A DNA stretch of 33,885 nucleotides. It comes from Cohnella luojiensis (GTDB lineage Bacteria > Bacillota > Bacilli > Paenibacillales > Paenibacillaceae). Location: contig NZ_SOMN01000046.1 in the NCBI RefSeq assembly GCF_004564235.1, positions 1 to 33,885 of the forward strand. The letters are read 5' to 3'. The notes beneath the pieces are model-generated. The model had not been told where the DNA came from. It did no database searches and saw nothing but the letters and a program-made list of their open reading frames with translations. The stretch's first letter is position 1; each line of letters begins with the position of its first letter. Below are positions 7,222-14,520 of this stretch, piece by piece. A program made the translations under genes and the position numbers.

Positions 7222-8316
7222 TCAAGCTCCATTCCTTAGCCGCTCGTCCAATAGTAGAAATGCTTCCCGTAACTTATCTTGAGGCAGCAAAGCATAACGG
7301 TCACCGATATTAACCTCGAACACGCAGCTCTTCTCGTCTATTTCCCTAAGCCAACTCGTGAATCCGATATCCGTTTGTTCGCAGATGGCGACGAGGATCG
7401 GCTCTAGCTTCTCCTTCGGCATCTCCACATGAACATGAAACATATTCGATACGGGTACTTGAGGAATCGTAACGATGGCATGACTTTGGTTATACTGCGA
7501 CGCGAGCTCTTTCGCTTCCCTGTAATACTGCTCCATTCTAGGAAGCCGCAGCTTCATGTAATAATCCGCACTGAGAATATAGGGATACAGGCTGATCAAA
7601 TCTCCGCCGTGGCGTCTCTTCCATATTTTCGATTGCTCCGTAAACTCGCGATCTCCCGCCAGAACGGCGCCCGCAATTCCGCCCAGCCCTTTATAGAACG
7701 AAATATAGACGCTGTCGAATAAACGGCAGATCTCCTCGGCCGTTTTGTCGTAATAAGGGAGGATTTCAAACAGTCGCGCTCCATCAAGATGCAGCTTAAC
7801 GCCCTTATCCCGGCAATGCGCCGATATCGCTTCCAGCTCCGCGTACTCCGGCAACTGACCGCCAATCTCCCTTTGCGGCAGCTCCAGCAGCAAGCAGGCG
7901 ATACCCTCTTCCATACCCAGCACGTCCGCTAACAGAACGGGTCGGGTTTCATCTGCAAGAAGCACGGGCTCCAAGTGATGCAGCTCTTTCATTCCGTCCT
8001 TCTCATGGATCTCTACGTGGGATAGCGGGTGATACGCCACTTTCCGCAATCCCGCCTCATCGCACCATATACGGAGCGCGATTTGCTGTGCCATCGTTCC
8101 GCTTGGAAAGAACACCGCCGTCGGTTTGCCGAGCAACTCCGCCATTCGCTCCTGAAATTCATCGATGATCGATCCCGAACCGTACATATCGCTGTCGAGA
8201 TCGCCATCGTATTGTTCTAATGCTTCTTTCAACACTTGCACATTTCGTTTGCCGTGGCCAACTATCGGATATTTGGCGTGCTTATACGCCTCGGATAAAG
8301 TCGTAGATTCTTTCAT
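7222..8316 (-). CDS. Threonine aldolase family PLP-dependent lyase
   Basis: A 364-residue fold-type I PLP enzyme of the beta-eliminating lyase / low-specificity L-threonine aldolase family, expected to cleave L-threonine or allo-threonine to glycine and acetaldehyde in the cytosol. Visible features are FFPSGTMAQQIAL (cofactor phosphate contact), KLHLDGARLFE (Asp that contacts the pyridine ring) and VYISFYKGLGGIAGAVLAG, with the Schiff-base lysine at about residue 209. The start at 8316 is supported by AAGGGAG eight bases upstream; an in-frame extension of 13 codons lacks such a site. It is a single-gene unit ended by a strong hairpin. The sequence differs enough from canonical LtaE that substrate specificity should be treated as open. 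Confidence 0.85.
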   Translation of the reverse strand: MKESTTLSEAYKHAKYPIVGHGKRNVQVLKEALEQYDGDLDSDMYGSGSIIDEFQERMAELLGKPTAVFFPSGTMAQQIALRIWCDEAGLRKVAYHPLSHVEIHEKDGMKELHHLEPVLLADETRPVLLADVLGMEEGIACLLLELPQREIGGQLPEYAELEAISAHCRDKGVKLHLDGARLFEILPYYDKTAEEICRLFDSVYISFYKGLGGIAGAVLAGDREFTEQSKIWKRRHGGDLISLYPYILSADYYMKLRLPRMEQYYREAKELASQYNQSHAIVTIPQVPVSNMFHVHVEMPKEKLEPILVAICEQTDIGFTSWLREIDEKSCVFEVNIGDRYALLPQDKLREAFLLLDERLRNGA

Positions 8317-8493
8317 AAGGAAATCTCCCTTCAAGACCTGATACCGCTTGGTCACTCTGCTTGAGTCTAGTAATCCGCTCTCATTTTACCATGACAACGA
8401 ATCGGATGGCGCGATCATAACCTCACTCATTATCAGTTGCGTATGTCTCAGCCGCTACGGAAAGAAAGTAAGCCAAATCCGGTTTGATTTACA

Positions 8494-8528
8494 GAAAAGA
8501 AGGCCCACGCGTAATTGCATGGACCTTC
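8494..8528 (-). terminator. Terminator downstream of the 95-aa gene and its repeats
   Basis: On the minus strand a 12-bp stem (GAAGGTCCATGC / GCGTGGGCCTTC, two G-T pairs) with a 6-base loop is followed by TTTTCTG. It lies past the tandem repeats, so a transcript from the 95-aa gene would carry the repeats in its 3' untranslated region. Confidence 0.7.
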
Positions 8529-8547
8529 TCAATTATTTTGGAACAAC

Positions 8548-8717
8548 GTTCCGTTATTTCACTCATGGGCTCAAGTTTCGGCGATATAACGGAACGAGGT
8601 TCCGCTATTCCACTCATGGGCTCAAGTTTCGGCGATATAACGGAACCACGTTCCGCTATTTCACTCATGGGCTCAAGTTTCGGCGATATAACGGAACCAC
8701 GTTCCGTTATTTCACTC
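8548..8717. repeat. 51-bp tandem repeat array with internal inverted ends
   Basis: Units start at 8548, 8599 and 8650 with an exact 51-base period, and a 17-base partial fourth unit begins at 8701. Each unit begins GTTCCGYTAT and reaches ATAACGGAAC near its end, so each can fold into a hairpin with a 10-bp stem around CACTCATGGGCTCAAG and TTTCGGCG. The units differ at only a few positions. Because 51 is a multiple of three, spurious repetitive reading frames arise across it. Together with the terminator at 8494-8528 this accounts for most of the 416-base gene-free stretch 8317-8732; I see nothing clear in 8317-8493. Confidence 0.9.
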
Positions 8718-8732
8718 TACCAGACAATGTCG

Positions 8733-9020
8733 TTACGGAGAGACCTCTAGTTCGTACTTCTCTGCGACCTTGAGCAAATATCCTTCGACCCGGTCGAAAT
8801 CGCCGATCTTGTTGCTCGTAATGACGAACGGCTCCTCCCACCCCCGAACGTGAACTTCAATGCCCTTCACTTCGACCGTCCGCAGCAGCTTTCGCACGGG
8901 CTCTTTCACCATGACCAACCGATCCAGCTTGCTATACTTGATGTGGGTAGGCTCGTTCTCCTTCTCTATCTTAAGCACCATCTCATCCGCGTCCAAGTTG
9001 ACATCCACTGCCTTCAGCAT
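8733..9020 (-). CDS. Small protein of unknown function (95 aa)
   Basis: I do not recognise this protein. It is 95 residues, charged, with no signal peptide or membrane segment, and has alternating hydrophobic patterns (VDVNLDADEMVLKIE, VEVKGIEVHVRGW, FVITSN) ending in a probable helix (FDRVEGYLLKVAEKYELEV), compatible with a small beta-barrel such as a PH-like fold. A strong GGAGG ribosome binding site seven bases before the ATG and a downstream terminator support real expression. It follows the DUF1801 gene on the same strand with an 82-base gap. The 51-bp repeats begin 16 bases past its stop. Confidence 0.8.
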   Translation of the reverse strand: MLKAVDVNLDADEMVLKIEKENEPTHIKYSKLDRLVMVKEPVRKLLRTVEVKGIEVHVRGWEEPFVITSNKIGDFDRVEGYLLKVAEKYELEVSP

Positions 9021-9102
9021 TTAATCGCCTCCTATGCAGATTTGACCTAATATCTATTGGACGTATTTTTCCGTTTTCAATCAGGGCGGATTACTCATTT
9101 TT

Positions 9103-9468
9103 TCATTTCTTCTTATTAGCTTTGTTATTTGCCTTTTCTATGTTCTCGGCAACTCTAAATGCAACGATTCTGCTAATTAATCCATAAGGGAGCGGCTTAT
9201 CGATAGGAAATTGAATCGCCCCTTTCGACCCTTTGTATGCGGATAATTCTTGTTTAAAGGCAATAATTCCGCTCGGAGCCGGATAGAATCCGATATGATT
9301 TTTATAAGCGGCGAAATGCACCAGATTTCCATGCAACGCGAAAGTGGGCATCTTATAGGACATCGTTTCCTTAGCGTCAGGCGCTGACTCCTTGATCACC
9401 TTCCTAAGCGTTCGAAGCGTTTCCTGAATCTCGGGGCGACAAGTTGAAATATGATTTGGTTTTGTCAA
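9103..9468 (-). CDS. DUF1801 / YdhG-like (iron chaperone family) protein
   Basis: About 121 residues matching the DUF1801 (YdhG/YjdI-like) family; B. subtilis YdhG is described as a frataxin-like iron chaperone. The core MSYKMPTFALHGNLVHFAAYKNHIGFYP and the PSGIIAF, YKGSKGAIQFPIDKPLP segments (read separately) are strongly family-like. The C-terminal tail is lysine-rich (NNKANKKK). The start is uncertain: the only in-frame candidate that keeps the first helix is TTG at 9468, it has no recognisable ribosome binding site, and an in-frame stop lies nine codons further upstream. Family members usually carry several more N-terminal residues (typically xIDEYI). The gene may use a poor start or have lost its original one. 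Confidence 0.75.
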   Translation of the reverse strand: MTKPNHISTCRPEIQETLRTLRKVIKESAPDAKETMSYKMPTFALHGNLVHFAAYKNHIGFYPAPSGIIAFKQELSAYKGSKGAIQFPIDKPLPYGLISRIVAFRVAENIEKANNKANKKK

Positions 9469-9497
9469 AGCCGAAGTCGGAGCAAATCTTGTTTAAA

Positions 9498-9543
9498 ACT
9501 AAAACCGCGCTGCATCGCCTCTAAGGAGGTTAGCATAGCGCGG
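9498..9543 (-). terminator. Terminator of the locus A glycosidase gene
   Basis: On the minus strand ACCGCGCTATGC and GCAGCGCGGT form the base of a long stem with a small inner CCTCC-type stem, followed by TTTAGTTTT. It lies 13 bases past the glycosidase stop codon. Confidence 0.8.
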
Positions 9544-9555
9544 TATTCACGACGA

Positions 9556-12500
9556 TTATTCGTTACTGTAAAGGGTAAAAATCAGATCCCGCTGACCGTT
9601 GTTTTCCGTTTGCCACGTGGCGCCGCCATCCAGAGAAAGCTTCTCGTATCCATCCGGGTACGTATTGTTGTCACTGTATGCGAACCCGTAGTTGTTGTCG
9701 GTAGAGGCCGTGTCCACCGATTTCGGCGATTTCAGGATGAGCCCGTACTTCTTGCCCGCTTCCAGATTCTTGAGCATCGGATAGATGGAGTACGGACTTA
9801 CGCTCCCCGGAATGTTATAGGCCGGCAGAGAGGCTGTAAATATCTTCTCCTTCGGGTTGTCGTTCTCGTCTAACGTTACGATGTCGAAATAGTAGGCGTC
9901 TGCCGGAACGGCATTTACGTAGCTTTCGTAAATGTAGACGTCGAGCTTAGGCAGGTCGGAGTTCTTCAGCGTGAATACCTGCATCCGTTGCACCTTGGCG
10001 CGAATATCGGAATAATAGGCGTACTCCGTATTACTGTTGTCTTGCACGATGACCGGCCCGCTATTCCCGTCATCATGATAGGCCTCGATCTCTTCGATCG
10101 ACGGGATAATGTAGCTGGTCGTCATGTACAACCTGAGCTTCGATGTCGTAACCGTCTTGAAATTGATCGCCTTGTCGTCGCCGACCGTGAATCCTTTGGT
10201 AATATCGACGTATTTTGTCCCATCCCAATACTGAAGGGCGTAATTCGCGATTTGGAAGTAATCGCCTTTGTGTTCTTTGATGACGACTCTGTTGACCTCG
10301 GTTTCCGCTCCGAAATCAATTTCCGCCCATTCCCCGTTTACGTGTCCGTTTGCGGCACTCCACCGGGTGGACAGAAGGCCGTCGTTCAGTTTATCCCCTT
10401 CGTATCCGGCATCGCTCCAGGTCGAGGATACGTTCACCGGTTTGCCCAGAGCCAAATTCACCGGATCGCTTCCTTCCTCCCGGCCCGCTCCGCCCTTTGA
10501 CACCTTCACGATGGCCGTCCCCTTGGGTGGCAGCGTATAGGTAAACTTCTCCGATTCCTTCCCGAGCGATTTCCCGGAGTAAATCTCGGTCAACGTGTAC
10601 TTGGCGTTCGGATTCAGTCCGACATCGGAGAAAGCGACCGAGATGCTCACTTCGCCCTTGGTGTTCCAATTCGTAAGACCGACATAGACGTCGCCGTTAT
10701 TATCCGTTAAATACAGTACGGACGGCGAACGCTCGCCTTTGTGATACACGTTAGTCATGCTCACAGGCTTAGCTGCCTTGCCCATGCCTACGAGCTTTAG
10801 AAGCTCCTTATTTTCCAGAATGTCCATTCTCTCTTGGGAGAGGAAATGAAAGTTGTCGCCGGCGAGCCAATGTCCGCCGCCCATCGCCACGGTCGTGGCC
10901 AATTGCTTCCCTTCCTTCTGGCTGTATTTGTACCAGAAACCTTGGGCAAAGTTCTCCGGAATGATCATGTCCGGATCGTTGTATTCGTAAAGCGTGCCGT
11001 TAGTCCACCACGAAGCGGCCGTGTTGAAAGCCTGTCGTTCTATGCCGGAGTAGCCGTCAACCCCGATCGTCGTGTCGCAGCCGCTTCTCCTGCCGTGAGC
11101 GAAGGCCGCCGGGAGCAGAGTGGCGATCGATTCGTTAATGTAGATCGGCCGATCGGCGGCAAGAACCATATCGCGGATGATGCCCATGCCGATCCGGTAC
11201 GCCTGGACTCCATTGACCGAAGGATCGTAATGTTGCCCATCGTACATACCCATGTCGATGAAATCCAGCTTCAGGTAGTCAAAACCCCAATCGATATACT
11301 TCTGTATGGCGCTGCGGAGCGCGATTTGGGCTCCGGGATGGGTGAGGTCCATGGCATAGGTGCCTATATAAGTCCGAATGAGCTTGCCGTTCTCGTCCTT
11401 GAGACAGATATCGCGGTGCGTATAAGGGGTTCCCGGAACCGGCAGATCCATCCACGCGTCATAGATGGTGAAAGGCGTCTGGTAGCCCCCGACCTTCAAG
11501 CCTTTGCCGTGAACGTAATCCGCGAAGGCTTGCATCCCGTCGTCGAAAGGCAGACCGGCTTCCGGCTGGAACCCTCCATCCAAGTTGAAGTACTCGTACC
11601 CTAACGGTTTGAGATGCTCCGCCATGTAATCCACCAAGGGATACATCGCTTCTGCCGTCGCATAGTTGTAGTGGGAATAATACGTGTTATATCCCATCGG
11701 AACGGCTCCGTCCCACTTCAAATGGGGCTCCGCGATGTTGTAAACCTCGCCATATTCCTCCAAGCCGGACTGATAATCGTCATAATAGGCCAAGAAAAAC
11801 TTGTCGGACGTAACCGTCTCTCCGCTTTGCGTTCCGCCCCAGTTGTAGATACCGAAAGAGGTCAAAGGGCCGTTCGCGCTTAATGCTTCTCCGAGCCGTT
11901 GGCTGCTCTTCCACTTCTTCACGGTCGCGGCGCCCGCCACGAAGCCTTGTTTCCCGGAGTTGTCGAACATGGCGGCGACCCAATGGCTGACGCCGTTGAA
12001 TTTCTCCCATTTGAGCTGTTCGCCCTCGAATCGGTCGGCTCCGTTCTGGCTGTTGCCGAAATCATTCACGGGAGCGACTCCGAAATCGAAGTTGTTCGAA
12101 TAAGGAGTCGTAAAGACGCGTTTGTCGTTGCCCGTCCCGATATCAAGGAAGGAGGAGGATACGGGTTCCATGATTTCGATGCTTTGGGAAGCCGGACCCA
12201 TCACGCTCATGTCGGTTAGGAAGTAGGACTTGTCGGGATAGAAGTAAAGGTCAAGCTGAATCGTAAAGCCGGATTCCAGTACGCTGCCGATCGTCAGCTG
12301 CACGCCGCCCTTGCCGTAACCGTCATCGGCGATGTCATGCCATTCGGCAGTCCGTTTCGCAGGATCGGTTGAGCGGTATCTCGCGTCGTTACCGGAAAGC
12401 TTGAAGTTCGAATGAAAGTCGCGCAGCACGGTTTTGCCTTGCCAGGCAACGCTGCCCAAACCGGAATCCAAATCGTAGGTAAATGTATACTCTCCATTCT

Positions 12501-12630
12501 CAGCCGAGACGACCTGGTTGTTCTGCTCGATTCTCAATTTCTCTTTACCGTTGCCGACATCGGGCATTGCCATTACCCCCATCAAAAACACGAGTAATAC
12601 TGCAACCGCTTTCAACTTCGTTCTGCTCAT
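9556..12630 (-). CDS. Secreted clan GH-D glycosidase (alpha-galactosidase-like) with CBM32-type and additional C-terminal domain
   Basis: A roughly 1,024-residue exported enzyme. Residues 1-29 are a signal peptide. About 30-300 is a beta-sandwich. About 305-610 is a TIM barrel with YLKLDF (nucleophile D457) and RRSGCDT (probable acid/base D520), and NDPDMI as found in GH27/GH36 enzymes. About 620-710 is a C-terminal beta-domain, 726-853 an F5/8 type C (CBM32-like) module with NDGLLSTRWSA and WAEIDFG, and 862-1025 an extra beta-rich domain I cannot name. It likely releases alpha-galactosyl residues outside the cell, feeding the transporter encoded with it. The second of two adjacent ATGs is preferred (GGGAGG seven bases upstream; the first, at 12633, is only four away). 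It lies 77 bases after the solute-binding protein gene. Family level is firm; substrate is inferred. Confidence 0.87.
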   Translation of the reverse strand: MSRTKLKAVAVLLVFLMGVMAMPDVGNGKEKLRIEQNNQVVSAENGEYTFTYDLDSGLGSVAWQGKTVLRDFHSNFKLSGNDARYRSTDPAKRTAEWHDIADDGYGKGGVQLTIGSVLESGFTIQLDLYFYPDKSYFLTDMSVMGPASQSIEIMEPVSSSFLDIGTGNDKRVFTTPYSNNFDFGVAPVNDFGNSQNGADRFEGEQLKWEKFNGVSHWVAAMFDNSGKQGFVAGAATVKKWKSSQRLGEALSANGPLTSFGIYNWGGTQSGETVTSDKFFLAYYDDYQSGLEEYGEVYNIAEPHLKWDGAVPMGYNTYYSHYNYATAEAMYPLVDYMAEHLKPLGYEYFNLDGGFQPEAGLPFDDGMQAFADYVHGKGLKVGGYQTPFTIYDAWMDLPVPGTPYTHRDICLKDENGKLIRTYIGTYAMDLTHPGAQIALRSAIQKYIDWGFDYLKLDFIDMGMYDGQHYDPSVNGVQAYRIGMGIIRDMVLAADRPIYINESIATLLPAAFAHGRRSGCDTTIGVDGYSGIERQAFNTAASWWTNGTLYEYNDPDMIIPENFAQGFWYKYSQKEGKQLATTVAMGGGHWLAGDNFHFLSQERMDILENKELLKLVGMGKAAKPVSMTNVYHKGERSPSVLYLTDNNGDVYVGLTNWNTKGEVSISVAFSDVGLNPNAKYTLTEIYSGKSLGKESEKFTYTLPPKGTAIVKVSKGGAGREEGSDPVNLALGKPVNVSSTWSDAGYEGDKLNDGLLSTRWSAANGHVNGEWAEIDFGAETEVNRVVIKEHKGDYFQIANYALQYWDGTKYVDITKGFTVGDDKAINFKTVTTSKLRLYMTTSYIIPSIEEIEAYHDDGNSGPVIVQDNSNTEYAYYSDIRAKVQRMQVFTLKNSDLPKLDVYIYESYVNAVPADAYYFDIVTLDENDNPKEKIFTASLPAYNIPGSVSPYSIYPMLKNLEAGKKYGLILKSPKSVDTASTDNNYGFAYSDNNTYPDGYEKLSLDGGATWQTENNGQRDLIFTLYSNE

Positions 12631-12656
12631 CATTTTCCCTCCCGATTATAAATGGA

Positions 12657-12690
12657 GAGCCGAAAGACGCAGTCACGCGACGATCGGCTC
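12657..12690 (-). other. Intercistronic hairpin between SBP and glycosidase genes
   Basis: GAGCCGA (12657-12663) and TCGGCTC (12684-12690) form a perfect 7-bp stem, with further imperfect pairing inside. On the minus strand no T run follows, so it is unlikely to be a full terminator. It may stabilise the upstream solute-binding-protein message or lower read-through into the glycosidase gene. Confidence 0.6.
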
Positions 12691-12706
12691 TTTTCCTGCA
12701 AAGACG

Positions 12707-14371
12707 TTATTTCCACAGTTCCGCGCGTTTGGTGAAATTCTCCGTATAGACTTTTTCGAGCTTCGAAAGCCCTGCCGTCTCCATCTCCTGAAGCATTTTT
12801 TCGTACAGCTTCACGGCTTCCCCTTCATTCGGAGCCATCACCATGCGAGGGAAGTACTTGGAGCTTAACTCGTTAACCTTCTGCTGCATGATCGCTTCCG
12901 GCGTTCCGCCGCTCGGTCCCAAATTGTCATAGGGAGCCGTATCAAAAGAAGTGTCCGCCAGGTTCTTGATCGCAAGATCGGCGACTTTGTCCGTCTCGTA
13001 ACGGCCGATCAAATCATAAGGCGTTCCGTCGGATCCGGGACCGTTCTTGATCGTCCAGGTCCACTTCCGGATGCCGGATTTCAAGGAATACCCGCCCCAA
13101 TCCTTCTTGAAGCCTTCCAGTACCTCCGGTTTTGGAACGTGCTTGCCGTCTTTCATGTCCCAATGCACGCCTTCGACTCCCCACATCAGAAGGTACTGAC
13201 CTTCTTCGCTGGCCAGGAAATCGAGGAACTGGATGGCGCGGACAGGATCCTTGTTGCTCTTGGAAATTCCTATGCCGTCCCAGCCGAGGGAGCTCTTCGG
13301 ACCGAATGTCGTCTTGGCCGGATCCACTCCGTCCGCGACGACCTTATAAGGGAAGAACTGAGCCTCTTCCTTCTTGGTCTGGTCTTTAGCCTCTTCTTTG
13401 AGGATCGCGTTAGGCTTGCCGGCATTCCAGAATGCGTCCGCCGTCGAGAAGATCGTTCCGCTGGACAATTTCTGCTCATACTGCGCCGTCTTGTTGGTTG
13501 CCCATTCCGGATCGATCAAACCTTGCGTGTACAAGGAATTCATGAACTTGATCATCTCGATGTATTTCGGGTCCTTCACATCGGCTTTGATTTCGCCGTT
13601 CGTTTCGTAATAAGGCATTAAACCGAACATGCCCTTGAACGTTCCCGTAATTGCCCCCGTATTCTCCCCGTTAAATGTCAAAGGGTATGTGGACTTGCCG
13701 TCTACCGTCGGATATTTCGCTTTATAGCTCTTGAGCAAATCCACGAATTCCTGAGCTGTGAACGGCTGCCCGTTCTCCGCCTTATCGACCGCCCCAAGTT
13801 CCTTGAGCACGTCCATCCTCATGAGGAATCCGAAAATCGGATATTGCTCCAGCCCGTACCAGTTGGCCAAATAGTAGTTTTTACCGTCGGTATGCCGGGT
13901 CTTGTTCAGCATATCGCCGTACATTTCCTTGATGTGCGGTCCGTATTGGTCGATCAGGTCGTTAAGCGGAGTCAGAGCTCCGGCCGCGATGTACTTGTTC
14001 AGAAGATCGCCGCGCGAGATCGCCATCAAATCGGGCAGATCGTTGCTGGCCAGCATCAGGTTCAGCTTCTCCGACGGGTTGCCAGTAGGCTGTTGGATTT
14101 CCAACATAACGCCGGTACGCTTGGTCACTTCCTGCGCCACGGGATTGTTGAACGCATCCCCGACGTTCTGATCGAAGAAAGTAAAGGTGATCGGCTTGCT
14201 GTCCGGGGCGCTTGCGCTTGCGCTCTCGCTTGCTTCCCCCGTTGCGGGCGCGCCGGTCTCGGACGCGCTTGGACTTGCGGATGGTTTCTCGTTGTCGCTG
14301 CCGCATGCCGCGAGCATCGATACCAACATCATCATAATTACCGCCAAACGAAATTGACCCTTTGTCTTCAT
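12707..14371 (-). CDS. Extracellular solute-binding lipoprotein of carbohydrate ABC transporter (locus A)
   Basis: A 554-residue type II signal-peptide protein: positively charged start, hydrophobic stretch, lipobox LAAC with the modified Cys at 23, then a Ser/Ala/Pro/Glu-rich linker (about 25-60) before the receptor domain that starts TFTFFDQNVGD. It resembles the large LplA/YtcQ-type receptors that work with LplB/LplC-type permeases. The two permeases are encoded about 3.6 kb away on the opposite strand, across the two-component genes. A GGAGG site lies 12 bases before the ATG, slightly far. A perfect cre-type site and a 12-bp inverted repeat sit in the leader. The ligand is probably an oligosaccharide released by the adjacent glycosidase. 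Confidence 0.93.
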   Translation of the reverse strand: MKTKGQFRLAVIMMMLVSMLAACGSDNEKPSASPSASETGAPATGEASESASASAPDSKPITFTFFDQNVGDAFNNPVAQEVTKRTGVMLEIQQPTGNPSEKLNLMLASNDLPDLMAISRGDLLNKYIAAGALTPLNDLIDQYGPHIKEMYGDMLNKTRHTDGKNYYLANWYGLEQYPIFGFLMRMDVLKELGAVDKAENGQPFTAQEFVDLLKSYKAKYPTVDGKSTYPLTFNGENTGAITGTFKGMFGLMPYYETNGEIKADVKDPKYIEMIKFMNSLYTQGLIDPEWATNKTAQYEQKLSSGTIFSTADAFWNAGKPNAILKEEAKDQTKKEEAQFFPYKVVADGVDPAKTTFGPKSSLGWDGIGISKSNKDPVRAIQFLDFLASEEGQYLLMWGVEGVHWDMKDGKHVPKPEVLEGFKKDWGGYSLKSGIRKWTWTIKNGPGSDGTPYDLIGRYETDKVADLAIKNLADTSFDTAPYDNLGPSGGTPEAIMQQKVNELSSKYFPRMVMAPNEGEAVKLYEKMLQEMETAGLSKLEKVYTENFTKRAELWK

Positions 14372-14399
14372 CGCTAATCTGTTCCTCCTCGAATGTGTT

Positions 14400-14413
14400 T
14401 GATAGCGATTTCA
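14400..14413 (-). promoter_or_regulatory. cre-type catabolite-repression site upstream of the SBP gene
   Basis: On the minus strand TGAAATCGCTATCA matches all fixed positions of the CcpA cre consensus TGWAANCGNTNWCA. It lies 29-42 bases before the SBP start, suggesting repression by CcpA in the presence of preferred sugars. Predicted from sequence only. Confidence 0.6.
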
Positions 14414-14443
14414 ATTCCAAACGAATGTGCATGAAATCGCTAT
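14402..14443. promoter_or_regulatory. 12-bp perfect inverted repeat in the SBP leader
   Basis: ATAGCGATTTCA (14402-14413) and TGAAATCGCTAT (14432-14443) are perfect inverted copies separated by 18 bases. The left arm is part of the cre-type site; the right arm matches it at 12 of 14 positions. It could be a two-site operator or an RNA hairpin in the leader. The rest of 14444-14520 contains a TAATAT box (14484-14489) but no convincing -35. Confidence 0.6.
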
Positions 14444-14520
14444 TGATTAGCTTCAATTTAATCATCTGGCCTGCGACTTTTCTATATTACAAAGTAACTA
14501 AACGTAACGGAAAACGACTT

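Noticed and set aside
8548..8717. CRISPR array
   Set aside because: The whole 51-base unit repeats with no variable spacers, and there are no cas genes.
8348..8773. Repetitive 141-aa plus-strand frame (and an 88-aa frame at 8484-8750) with repeated HGLKFRRYNGT units
   Set aside because: The repetition comes from the 51-bp DNA repeat, whose period is divisible by three. There is no ribosome binding site, the frame starts inside the aldolase leader and it runs through a terminator.
10834..11604. 256-aa plus-strand frame opposite the glycosidase
   Set aside because: It is a long antisense frame created by codon bias of the real gene; no family features or ribosome binding site.
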